In this document: one piece after another, positions 1-6,280 of the stretch
Position numbering within the stretch: position 1 is the first letter of the stretch
Layout: each line of letters opens with the position of its first letter
Source of the DNA: Planctomycetia bacterium
Lineage (GTDB): Bacteria; Planctomycetota; Planctomycetia; Gemmatales; Gemmataceae
NCBI GenBank assembly: GCA_025356615.1
Contig: JANXSH010000884.1
Span: 1-8,808, forward strand
Direction of reading: 5' to 3'
DNA: 8,808 nt
Position numbers and translations under genes: made by a program
The notes under the pieces: generated by a model
The model's database searches: none
What the model was told of the DNA's origin: nothing
Seen by the model: the letters and a program-made list of their open reading frames with translations, nothing else

Positions 1-138
1 TAGCGCAGCGGGTGCCTGACGGCATACTTGGTGTACCGTCGGGCAGCGAAACTGTGGCAGGAGGAGCCGGATGCGTTAGCGACGCACGTCCGGATCTGTG
101 GGAGGCGCGGCGGGCGACCGCCGCGCCGACCCGGCCAC
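1..138 (+). mobile_element. Group II intron, 3' end only (domains V and VI)
   Basis: This is the 3' terminal part of a group II self-splicing intron; its reverse transcriptase/maturase, if present, lies left of the window. Domain V is at about 64-96. It opens with GAGCCGG, containing the AGC catalytic triad, and closes with CCGGATC, pairing except for a G/A mismatch where a G.U wobble is usual; the distal hairpin is GCGT/ACGC at 73-76/82-85. Domain VI follows at about 100-132: a perfect 10-bp stem (104-113/118-127) capped by the GNRA tetraloop GCGA, with an unpaired A at 129 as the likely branch point. The splice junction is placed near 138 (tail GGCCAC) by analogy with group II introns, uncertain by about 3 nt. 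A further hairpin (GACGG/CCGTC, 18-22/36-40) probably belongs to the region before domain V. Splicing competence and subclass cannot be judged. Confidence 0.8.
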
Positions 139-311
139 CCCTGGTACGAATCGAGTCACTTCTCTCTTGCCAGTGCTTTCCCTCGTGGGTATCGTTAAAG
201 AGATGAGTGGGTGTTCACATCGAGGATCACTTCGGTAACGATCCACTCGGGTAGGACGATAGAAAAAGGGCACCCAGTGGAGTCGTCCTGAGTCATCGAC
301 GGAAAAACCTT
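139..311. other. Gene-free spacer between group II intron and tRNA-Gly
   Basis: I see no convincing protein-coding gene in these 173 bases. The stretch contains several inverted repeats: ATCGTTA/TAACGAT (191-197/236-242), GAGTGG/CCACTC (205-210/243-248), a smaller GGATC/GATCC (224-228/240-244), and AGGACGA/TCGTCCT (253-259/283-289). The first two cross each other, so they could form an H-type pseudoknot or act as alternatives. Repeats of this length can arise by chance in this much sequence. The tRNA promoter should lie here, but I see no clear -35/-10 pair. Confidence 0.4.
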
Positions 312-383
312 GCGGGCGTAACTCAGTGGTAGAGTTCTTGGTTCCCAACCAAGTTGTCGTGGGTTCGAATCCCATCGCCCGCT
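312..383 (+). tRNA. tRNA-Gly (anticodon CCC)
   Basis: A complete cloverleaf can be drawn. The acceptor stem is GCGGGCG/CGCCCGC (312-318/376-382) with discriminator T383, and the D-stem is ACTC/GAGT (321-324/332-335). The anticodon stem is CTTGG/CCAAG (337-341/349-353) around loop TTCCCAA, which places anticodon CCC at 344-346 to read GGG codons. The T-arm is GTGGG/CCCAT (359-363/371-375) with loop TTCGAAT. A discriminator U is normal for bacterial tRNA-Gly. The genomic 3' end reads CTG after the discriminator, so CCA is not encoded and must be added by the nucleotidyltransferase. The gene stands alone between the intron remnant and a protein gene 80 bp downstream. Confidence 0.95.
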
Positions 384-463
384 CTGTACTCATTCGCTAT
401 CAGGATCCCTCTTCCGCCCTTGCAGAGTAAGTACTCGAGACCTCCATCCCTCCCGAGGGACGC

Positions 464-1804
464 ATGATGATTCGGGATCTCATTATCGCCGGGGTCCTGT
501 GTGCGACGATGGCGCTGCCGAGCGACGCGAGCGAGAAGCCGAAGTCGCAGACCTACGAGACGCCGCAGGAGTGCTTCCGCGCGCTGGTGGCGGCGGAGGA
601 AAAGCGCGACCAGAAGACGTTTGTCGGCTGCCTCGCGCCGGAGTCGCAGAAGAGGATGGCCCTCGAGACGGTCTACGCGAGTCTGGAAGGTCGCATGGTG
701 AAGGGCAAGGACGCCGAGGAACTGGCGAAGATGATGAGGCCGGTCGCCGACGCGCTGGCCAAGCACGGTTTGACCAGGGAGGCGACCAGAGACATCAAGC
801 CCGGCAAGAAACCGGAAGAACGTCGAAAGGCCGAGGAGGCCATCCTCCCGCTCATCAAGGATCCCGCCGGGCTGCTGGTCGATACGATGGTCGCCTTCGA
901 CCAGGCAATGGGGATCAAACCGGGACGCACGGCGAGCGGGAAAACGCTGACCGACGTGAAGATCGACGGCGACAAGGCGACCGGAGTCGTCGTCATCAAG
1001 GGCAAATTCTCGGAGAGGAAGGAGCCGGTGTCCTTCGTCAAGATCGACAAGGGATGGCGCGTACTCTTCGAGCCGCAGGTGAGGAAGAAAAAGGATGAGG
1101 AGAAGAAGTCGAACGAGATCGCCTTCCGGACCACCGTCGCGGCACTCGCCAAGGAACTGCAAGCCGACCCGAAGGCCATGAACAAGAAGTACGAGGACAA
1201 GGTCATCGAGGTAGAAGGTTATGTGCTTCGCGCCAACAAATACCTGGCGTCGGACATCGGGTTGATTGGCGTGAAGGTCGCACCCGATCGCGCCGAGGCC
1301 GCAGTGCGGTGTCGCGTCGGCCCCGCCGACAAGGCGTGGTCGTTTGGGCCGGGTCAGAAGGTGAAGATCGTGGGCCGGTTCCTCTCCGGCTCGAGGGCCT
1401 TCGGCATCGATATCCGATTGGGAGATTGCACCCTCACGCCACTCGAGGCCAACCCGACCCGGAAGGTCACTTCCAAGGATCTGACGGCCGAGTTCGCGAA
1501 GGGGGAGGACGCGGTCCGCGAGAAGTACTTCGGGAAGGCCCGGACGGTAGAGTTCATCGTTGAGGGGACCGTAGCGGACGTTCGGAGGGATATGTTCGAC
1601 GACGACCTGGGCAAGAAGCGCCTGCTCGTCGTTCTTTCCGGGAGTGGCGGCATTACCGTCAACTGCCGGGTCGAGGAGGCGACTTACAAGGCGACGAAGA
1701 ACGGCGACAAGGTCAAGATGAAGGGCACCTGTAACATTCTCGATTTCAACGAGAAGGAAAAGCGTTTGAACGTGGAGTACGCCTTCGTCCTCGAAAAGGA
1801 CTGA
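464..1804 (+). CDS. Secreted protein with NTF2-like N-terminal region and two OB-fold (tRNA_anti-like) repeats
   Basis: The product has 446 residues and no known function. Residues 1-23 look like a Sec signal peptide: a short basic start, a hydrophobic core (LIIAGVLCATMAL) and an A-x-A-type site near DAS. Cys13 is not in a good lipobox. Residues ~30-205 are helix-rich, then have the strand pattern of NTF2-like/lumazine-binding-type domains (DVKIDGDKATGVVVIKG ... GWRVLF). A lysine/glutamate linker follows (208-216). Residues ~222-328 and ~336-446 are two copies of a tRNA_anti-like OB-fold pattern: helix, KKY-x-x-K-V-I-E-V-E-G, a cysteine strand (VRCRV / VNCRV), GQKVKIVG or GDKVKMKG, then a final strand. 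Despite the Pfam-style name this does not imply tRNA binding in a secreted protein. Two ATGs are adjacent (464, 467). GAGGGA at 455-460 is only 3 nt from the first and 6 nt from the second, so 467 may be the true start. The membrane kinase gene downstream is co-oriented; a functional link is only a guess. Confidence 0.85.
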   Translation: MMIRDLIIAGVLCATMALPSDASEKPKSQTYETPQECFRALVAAEEKRDQKTFVGCLAPESQKRMALETVYASLEGRMVKGKDAEELAKMMRPVADALAKHGLTREATRDIKPGKKPEERRKAEEAILPLIKDPAGLLVDTMVAFDQAMGIKPGRTASGKTLTDVKIDGDKATGVVVIKGKFSERKEPVSFVKIDKGWRVLFEPQVRKKKDEEKKSNEIAFRTTVAALAKELQADPKAMNKKYEDKVIEVEGYVLRANKYLASDIGLIGVKVAPDRAEAAVRCRVGPADKAWSFGPGQKVKIVGRFLSGSRAFGIDIRLGDCTLTPLEANPTRKVTSKDLTAEFAKGEDAVREKYFGKARTVEFIVEGTVADVRRDMFDDDLGKKRLLVVLSGSGGITVNCRVEEATYKATKNGDKVKMKGTCNILDFNEKEKRLNVEYAFVLEKD

Positions 1805-1831
1805 GAGGCTGTGAAAGATCGGGCCATGTAA

Positions 1832-1853
1832 GGGACGCCCTCCGTGGCGTCCC
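1832..1853 (+). terminator. GC-rich hairpin after the OB-fold gene, possible terminator
   Basis: A perfect 8-bp stem GGGACGCC/GGCGTCCC encloses the 6-nt loop CTCCGT, beginning 28 nt after the stop codon at 1802-1804. No T-run follows, so classical intrinsic termination is uncertain. The loop is complementary to ACGGAG at 1863-1868, so the RNA could form a pseudoknot. Three copies of AGGCCGG follow at 1855-1861, 1867-1873 and 1889-1895. It may instead be a dispersed intergenic repeat unit. Confidence 0.4.
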
Positions 1854-1956
1854 CAGGCCGGCACGGAGGCCGGACCCTCCAGACTCCGAGGCCGGATCGG
1901 CTCCAACCCCTTCTGGCATCGCGAAGGCGTCGTCACCCGACACCCCGAGCAACCTC

Positions 1957-3567
1957 ATGATCGGCACGCGGCTGGGTTCGTGGATCCTCGAATCGGAGAT
2001 CGGCCGGGGCGGCATGGGAACGGTCTACCGCGCCCGTCGCGCCGCCAACGCGGTGGCGGGATCGGAGCGGGCCGCGGTCAAGATCCTGGCGGCCGAGTTG
2101 GCGACCGAGGTCGGCTTCCAGCAGAGATTCCAGCGCGAAATCGCCATCCTCCAGCAGCTCGACCACGAGGTCATCGTCGCCTTCTACGAGTCCGGCGTCG
2201 AGGGCCATCAGTACTGGTACGCGATGGAGTACATCGACGGCTCGAGCTACGAAGAGATCCGCGAGGAAAGGGGCCGGCTCCCCTGGCAGGAGGTACTCGA
2301 ACTCGCCTGGCAACTCGCCCCCGCGCTCAAACACGCCCACGATAACGGCGTGATCCACCGCGACATCAAGCCGTCGAACCTCCTCTGCGTCCGCGACGAG
2401 GCCGACTCGGACGGGCCGGCCCGCGTCAAACTCACCGACTTCGGCATCTCGAGCCTGTTCGCCAGCCCCCATCTCACCGTCACCGGCGGCGTCATCGGCA
2501 CGCCGGAATACCTCTCCCCGGAGCAGGCCGCTGGCAAGCCGGTCACGAAGCGGAGTGACCTCTACTCGCTCGGCATCGTCCTGTACGCCCTCACGACGGG
2601 CAAGACGCCGTTCGAGGGCGAGCCGATCGCCCTGTTGCACAAACACCGCTATGGACAATTCGATCGACCCAGCCGGATCGTCCCCACGATCGACCCGGAA
2701 TTCGAGGAGATCGTCTGCAACCTCCTTGAGAAAGACCCCGCGAATCGACCTGGCGATGCCGGTGTCTTGTTCCGTCGCCTCGACAGCCTTCGCCGCAAAT
2801 TGTCCCGCATGGAGGCGATAGCGATGCTGCCCACGCAGTCGGATGCGACGCGCTCGGTCGCGGAAGGCACCGGCCATGCGACCTTCGTCAGTCGGGCCGT
2901 CCGGGCCGAACTGGAGGCCCAGAATCGGGGCGGCCCGGTCAAACAATTCTTCAACCACCCGTTCGTCATCGTCGTCGGCTTCTTCCTCTGCGTCGGCACG
3001 ATCGCGTGGACGTTCTGGCCCGCGAACCCCGAGTCGCTCTTTCGCGAAGGGGCGAGGCTCATGGCATCGCCGGACCCCGACGACTGGGAACAGGCCTGGT
3101 CACGCTACCTGGACCCGTTGGAGACGAAGTTTCCCGATCACGCGCACCGCGACGAAGTGTACGTCTTCAAACAGAAGCTGGACGAGTCACGCGCGGACGC
3201 GAAGATCGACCCCACCCGGCGATCCCACCGCCCGATCGCAGAGGCGCAATGGTTCTACGAGGCCGCCCTGCGCCACCGCCGGCGCGGCGACGACGCCGAG
3301 GCCCGTCGGATACTGGAGGCCCTGATCGACGCCTACCGTGACATCCCGTCGCAGCGGCGATGGGTAAGTCTCGCGGAGCAAGAACTCGACCTGCGGCCCC
3401 CCCTGCGGAGTGCGCCGAAGACGGCTCGCGCGTTGCAGGAGACGATCGACCGGGCGAAGAAGTTGGAGGACGAGGGGAAGCCGGAGGCGGCGAAGGCGAT
3501 TCGACGCGGGTTGAAGGAACTCTATCGCGACGACAAAGCGGCGATGGAGTTGATCGGGAAGGAGTAG
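1957..3567 (+). CDS. Membrane-anchored Hanks-type serine/threonine protein kinase
   Basis: The protein has 536 residues. The N-terminal ~285 residues form a full kinase domain that should phosphorylate Ser/Thr using ATP. Visible motifs are the glycine loop GRGGMG (16-21), ATP-binding Lys42 in AAVKI, helix-C Glu61, catalytic loop HRDIKPSN with Asp136 (134-141), DFG (161-163), SPE in place of APE (187-189), the SDLYSLG Asp201, and the late conserved Arg264. No key residue is missing, so it should be active. A juxtamembrane segment (~290-334) leads to one membrane span (~335-354, FVIVVGFFLCVGTIAWTFW). The ~180-residue tail, predicted outside the cytoplasm, has three helical stretches (~356-411, 427-476, 486-535) with an A-x-x-x-Y/L spacing reminiscent of TPR helices but no clear consensus. 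No PASTA repeats are present. The start is the first ATG of the frame, with only a weak Shine-Dalgarno upstream. The stop lies 8 bp from the stop of the convergent gene. The substrate is unknown. Confidence 0.95.
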   Translation: MIGTRLGSWILESEIGRGGMGTVYRARRAANAVAGSERAAVKILAAELATEVGFQQRFQREIAILQQLDHEVIVAFYESGVEGHQYWYAMEYIDGSSYEEIREERGRLPWQEVLELAWQLAPALKHAHDNGVIHRDIKPSNLLCVRDEADSDGPARVKLTDFGISSLFASPHLTVTGGVIGTPEYLSPEQAAGKPVTKRSDLYSLGIVLYALTTGKTPFEGEPIALLHKHRYGQFDRPSRIVPTIDPEFEEIVCNLLEKDPANRPGDAGVLFRRLDSLRRKLSRMEAIAMLPTQSDATRSVAEGTGHATFVSRAVRAELEAQNRGGPVKQFFNHPFVIVVGFFLCVGTIAWTFWPANPESLFREGARLMASPDPDDWEQAWSRYLDPLETKFPDHAHRDEVYVFKQKLDESRADAKIDPTRRSHRPIAEAQWFYEAALRHRRRGDDAEARRILEALIDAYRDIPSQRRWVSLAEQELDLRPPLRSAPKTARALQETIDRAKKLEDEGKPEAAKAIRRGLKELYRDDKAAMELIGKE

Positions 3568-3575
3568 GCTGAGGG

Positions 3576-3830
3576 TCAGGTAGACCCGGTAGTCTGCACC
3601 TGAGGTACGGGCAACGGTTCGATCGAGACGATATTGCAGTATTGGACCAATACGGTCCGATCGAGCATATCTCGCCGAAACGGATCGGAAATGCCCAGGT
3701 AGACCCACTGGTCGGCAACCAGGAAATGATCCCGATAGCGAATGTCGAAGACCCTATCCGTGGAGGTGGTCACTCGAAAAGGCTCGAAAGGTTCGGCCTG
3801 CTTCGCTTTGACGAACTTGTCGTGGAACAT
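3576..3830 (-). CDS. Small conserved protein, paralogue of the adjacent 84-aa protein
   Basis: An 84-residue protein of unknown function. It aligns along almost its whole length with the product of 3878-4132, sharing the core F-x-PFR (EPFRV/VPFRI), a TFDI/VFDI strand, an aromatic/His-rich stretch with D-x-F (RDHFLV/PDQFAL), and a C-terminal strand NIVSIEPLP/HIVAIEMLP. The pattern suggests a small beta-rich fold. I associate this F-x-PFR/IE small-protein type with planctomycete genomes, where copies tend to be numerous; that is recollection, not a search. There is no signal peptide or membrane span. The gene starts 47 nt after its paralogue ends, is the last of the minus-strand run, and converges on the kinase gene. 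The ribosome binding site is weak (AGAGAG upstream of the ATG). Confidence 0.75.
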   Translation of the reverse strand: MFHDKFVKAKQAEPFEPFRVTTSTDRVFDIRYRDHFLVADQWVYLGISDPFRRDMLDRTVLVQYCNIVSIEPLPVPQVQTTGST

Positions 3831-3877
3831 CGGTTGGCTCTCTAGTTGACTCGACCCCCTGAAGGTCGTTCAGAAGT

Positions 3878-4132
3878 TCAAGGGTGTCCGTTCGTACCTG
3901 CTTCGACTCTTGGGAGCATTTCGATCGCTACGATGTGTAGGAGATCGATTTTCAAGGAGCGATGCGTCTGTATCCCGTTCTGCTCTTGCGTAACCACTAC
4001 CTGGACGGACCTCCGCTCGAGGGCGAACTGATCTGGGTGGTGGATGTCGAAGGTGATCCCCGTCGATATCAGTATACGAAACGGCACGAATGGCTTTTCA
4101 TGTACCGCCTCTTGCAAATCTTCATGCGACAT
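3878..4132 (-). CDS. Small conserved protein, first of the tandem F-x-PFR pair
   Basis: An 84-residue protein of unknown function, paralogous to its neighbour 3576-3830. Shared landmarks are F-x-PFR near residues 15-19, TFDI near 27-30, D-x-F near 34-36, and HIVAIEMLP near 66-74. The gene lies 42 nt behind the tsaD stop codon. A strong Shine-Dalgarno, GGGAGGAAGG on the minus strand (complement of about 4136-4145), fixes the ATG at 4132. The copies have diverged clearly at protein level, so the duplication is old or the family is under little constraint outside the core. It probably shares the tsaD transcript, though the good ribosome binding site allows independent translation. Confidence 0.8.
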   Translation of the reverse strand: MSHEDLQEAVHEKPFVPFRILISTGITFDIHHPDQFALERRSVQVVVTQEQNGIQTHRSLKIDLLHIVAIEMLPRVEAGTNGHP

Positions 4133-4174
4133 CTACCCTTCCTCCCTCTACCGCTATTCTACCGCGTCGATTTC

Positions 4175-5197
4175 CTACTGTCTATATTCCAGCGACGGCA
4201 TCGCGTCGAGGTCCAGCCCCGCGAATCGTCCCAGGCGATACGACTCGACGGCCATCGCGGCCATCGCGGCGTTGTCGGTGCAAAGGCTCATCGGGGGGAT
4301 GATGAGTTCGACGCCTTGGGCCTCACACATGCGCCCCAGTGCCTCGCGGAAGGGGCGGTTGGCCGCGACCCCGCCGCCGACGGCGAGGCGTTCGTGTCCA
4401 AGTTCACGCAAAGCTTGGCGTGCTTTGGACACCAACACCTCGACGACCGCCTGTTGGAAGCCGGCGGCGATGTCGGCGCGGAATGGTCCCGGTGGCGGGG
4501 CGGCGGGGCGGGCGTTGTTCTGCCCGCCGACGGAGTAGAGGACGGCCGTCTTGAGCCCGCTGAAGCTGAAATCGAGTCGCTCGTCGTGGATCATCGAGCG
4601 CGGGAACTTGAACGCCTTGGGGTTGCCCGATGCCGCCTCGCGTTCCAGGGCCGGGCCGCCGGGAAAGCCGAGGCCGAGCAGGGCGGCGACCTTGTCGAAC
4701 GCCTCACCGGCGGCATCGTCGAGCGTGCTGCCGACGACGCGGAAAGTCAGCGCGGAGGGGCAGTCGAACAGCAGCGTGTGCCCCCCCGAGACGACCAACC
4801 CGACGCATGGGAAGATGTCGTGACCTGCGGCCAATCGACAGGCGTAGAGGTGGCCGTGGACGTGGTTGACGCCGATGAGCGGCACGCCGAGCGCCAGCGA
4901 AAACATCTTCGCCGCCGTCACGCCGACGAGCAGCGCCCCGACGAGGCCGGGCGTGTGGTGGACCGCAACGCAGCCGATGTCGGCGAGAGTGACATTCGCC
5001 TGGCGCAGCGCGTCATCGACGACGGGAAGGAGGCGCTGGAGGTGTGCCCGCGCCGCGACCTCCGGCACGACGCCGCCGAAGCGGGCGTGCAAGTCCGTCT
5101 GCGAGGCGACGACCGACGAGAGGACGCGCGGCTCGTCGGTGAAGACGGCGGCGGCGGTCTCGTCGCAGGAGGTTTCGATGGCGAGGAAGAGGGTCAT
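4175..5197 (-). CDS. tsaD: tRNA N6-adenosine threonylcarbamoyltransferase TsaD
   Basis: TsaD (formerly YgjD/Gcp; Kae1 family) transfers the threonylcarbamoyl group from TC-AMP to A37 of tRNAs reading ANN codons, working with TsaB and TsaE. The 340-residue length is typical. Visible family features are the N-terminal AIETSCDET (6-14), FGGVVPEVAARAH (40-52), NHVHGH (111-116) whose His112 and His116 match the metal-binding histidines, SGGH (137-140), the LDDAAGEAFDKVA segment (159-171), GLGFPGGPALE (175-185), FSFSGLKTA (210-218), GGGVAANRPFR (274-284) and the late metal-ligand Asp308 in CTDNAAM. The usual G-PGL motif reads HTPGL here (81-85), a mild deviation. Its ATG overlaps the upstream DUF4240 gene's TGA as ATGA (5194-5197), implying translational coupling. 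tsaB, tsaC and tsaE are not in the window. Confidence 0.97.
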   Translation of the reverse strand: MTLFLAIETSCDETAAAVFTDEPRVLSSVVASQTDLHARFGGVVPEVAARAHLQRLLPVVDDALRQANVTLADIGCVAVHHTPGLVGALLVGVTAAKMFSLALGVPLIGVNHVHGHLYACRLAAGHDIFPCVGLVVSGGHTLLFDCPSALTFRVVGSTLDDAAGEAFDKVAALLGLGFPGGPALEREAASGNPKAFKFPRSMIHDERLDFSFSGLKTAVLYSVGGQNNARPAAPPPGPFRADIAAGFQQAVVEVLVSKARQALRELGHERLAVGGGVAANRPFREALGRMCEAQGVELIIPPMSLCTDNAAMAAMAVESYRLGRFAGLDLDAMPSLEYRQ

Positions 5198-5757
5198 GGG
5201 GCTTCACCGAGGTCATCGAGGTGCGCCCACAATCGGGGTAACCTCCGTCGGTACTCTTCGGGACTAGTGGAGAGCCATGCTTCTCCACGCAAGGGAACGT
5301 ACTCGCGTTTCCCTGCCGTCAGATAGACACTCGTGTAAGCGTCCGATTCCGCAATGGGATCATTTCCTGTAACAGCGAACCACGCGCTTGCGGCGGCACC
5401 GTAGAGTCCAGCCTCGCAATCCATGTCGTCGGGATCGACCACATCGGCCAGCGAGTCGGGATCTTCGATCGCAGCCTCGAACACAGCCTTTCCCATGCCA
5501 AGCAACCAGAGACGGAAGTAGTAGAACCCGTCGTCCGACGCTCCGCCATTGATGAGAACGGCTGCCTGCCAGAGGTCGCGATGATACGCGCGGTCAGTCT
5601 GCTGGTCCATCCAGTGATCGAAGCGAACGATTTCGTCCGGCGGTAATCCTTTCAGCACGTCGCTGAGCGTCCCGCTCCAGTTATTCGGGGCCACGTCGCG
5701 CGGGCAGCCGACGGAGATGATGTCCCACCAGCGCTTGTCGTCGCTCCCCTCATTCAT
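5194..5757 (-). CDS. DUF4240 domain protein, paralogue 1
   Basis: A 187-residue cytoplasmic protein that I recognise as DUF4240-like, with no known activity. Landmarks are RWWDII near residues 9-14, a helical stretch with LPPDEIVRFDHWM (38-50), HRDLW..A (59-65), the signature GGASDDGFYYFRLWLLGMG (71-89) and EDPDSLAD (98-105). The C-terminal part (TSPEEYRRRLPRLWAHL) matches the end of the neighbouring paralogue. The start is placed at the ATG at 5757 rather than the in-frame ATG at 5769. The former has a purine-rich GGTGGG upstream and gives the same N-terminus as the paralogue (GSDDKRWWDII); the latter has no Shine-Dalgarno. The gene overlaps the end of paralogue 2 by 8 nt and the start of tsaD by 4 nt. 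A role tied to tRNA modification is suggested only by position. Confidence 0.88.
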   Translation of the reverse strand: MNEGSDDKRWWDIISVGCPRDVAPNNWSGTLSDVLKGLPPDEIVRFDHWMDQQTDRAYHRDLWQAAVLINGGASDDGFYYFRLWLLGMGKAVFEAAIEDPDSLADVVDPDDMDCEAGLYGAAASAWFAVTGNDPIAESDAYTSVYLTAGKREYVPLRGEAWLSTSPEEYRRRLPRLWAHLDDLGEAP

Positions 5758-6280
5758 ACTGCCCACCATATTTCGCGACGAGGCGTGGCAATCGGCGCTG
5801 CATCTCCGCCGGATCGTCGTCGTCCCATACTTCGCCGGTCATCTCATTCCCGATGGGTTGTTCCGAAACTCCGGGGTCATAGTCGTCCGTGCTCCTCCCG
5901 GTCACGGTCGCCCATGCCCTCTGTGCCGCGCCAAAGATTTCGGCCTCGGCGTCGTCGCTCAGATCGAGATCTGCAAGGCTGTCCGCGTTCGCAAGGGCGT
6001 TGTAGTATGCCGTCCGACCCTGTGCGACGAGCCAGCATCGGAAATAGTACATGCCATCGTCCCCACCAAAGCCTGTCGCATAATACTTGGCCACGATGAG
6101 ATCGTGCCGATTCGCGTCACACGCCCGGTCCTCGAACCAACGATCGAAGGCGAGGATCTCATCGACCGGCAGTTTGCACAACTCCCGATGAAGCCCTTCA
6201 CTCCACGCAGCCTCACCGGCCCCAGGCTTGCACGCCACGGAGATGATGTCCCACCAGCGTTTGTCGTCGCTCCCCATCAT
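5750..6280 (-). CDS. DUF4240 domain protein, paralogue 2
   Basis: A 176-residue DUF4240-like protein of unknown function and paralogue of 5194-5757. The shared path is GSDDKRWWDIISV (3-15), LPVDEILAFDRWFE (37-50), GGDDGMYYFRCWLVAQG (72-88), NADSLADL (98-105) and the C-terminal EMQRRLPRLVAKY (159-171). Between these it differs, including an acidic insertion VWDDDDP (151-157). The frame stays open far upstream, but that part lies over the tatD-like gene in another frame and is not coding. The start is one of the paired ATGs at 6280/6277; 6280 gives a 4-nt ATGA overlap with the tatD-like stop, typical of translational coupling. Its first 38 coding positions are almost identical in DNA to paralogue 1 while the rest has diverged. 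Confidence 0.88.
   Translation of the reverse strand: MMGSDDKRWWDIISVACKPGAGEAAWSEGLHRELCKLPVDEILAFDRWFEDRACDANRHDLIVAKYYATGFGGDDGMYYFRCWLVAQGRTAYYNALANADSLADLDLSDDAEAEIFGAAQRAWATVTGRSTDDYDPGVSEQPIGNEMTGEVWDDDDPAEMQRRLPRLVAKYGGQYE

Noticed and set aside
76..393. Minus-strand frame of 105 codons starting near the tRNA
   Set aside because: Its N-terminal part (GFEPTTTWLGTK) is the familiar antisense translation of a tRNA gene, and the rest crosses the intron end. It is not a protein gene.
323..1936. 537-codon minus-strand open frame
   Set aside because: It is antisense to the OB-fold gene, includes the antisense tRNA translation at its end, and has a repetitive Leu/Arg/His-rich composition typical of a GC-rich shadow frame. 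The plus-strand gene has a signal peptide, a ribosome binding site and recognisable domains.
1933..2958. 341-codon minus-strand open frame
   Set aside because: Antisense to the kinase domain, whose plus-strand frame carries all kinase motifs.
3962..5326. 454-codon plus-strand open frame
   Set aside because: Antisense to tsaD and neighbours. TsaD is unmistakable on the minus strand, and this frame has shadow-like composition.
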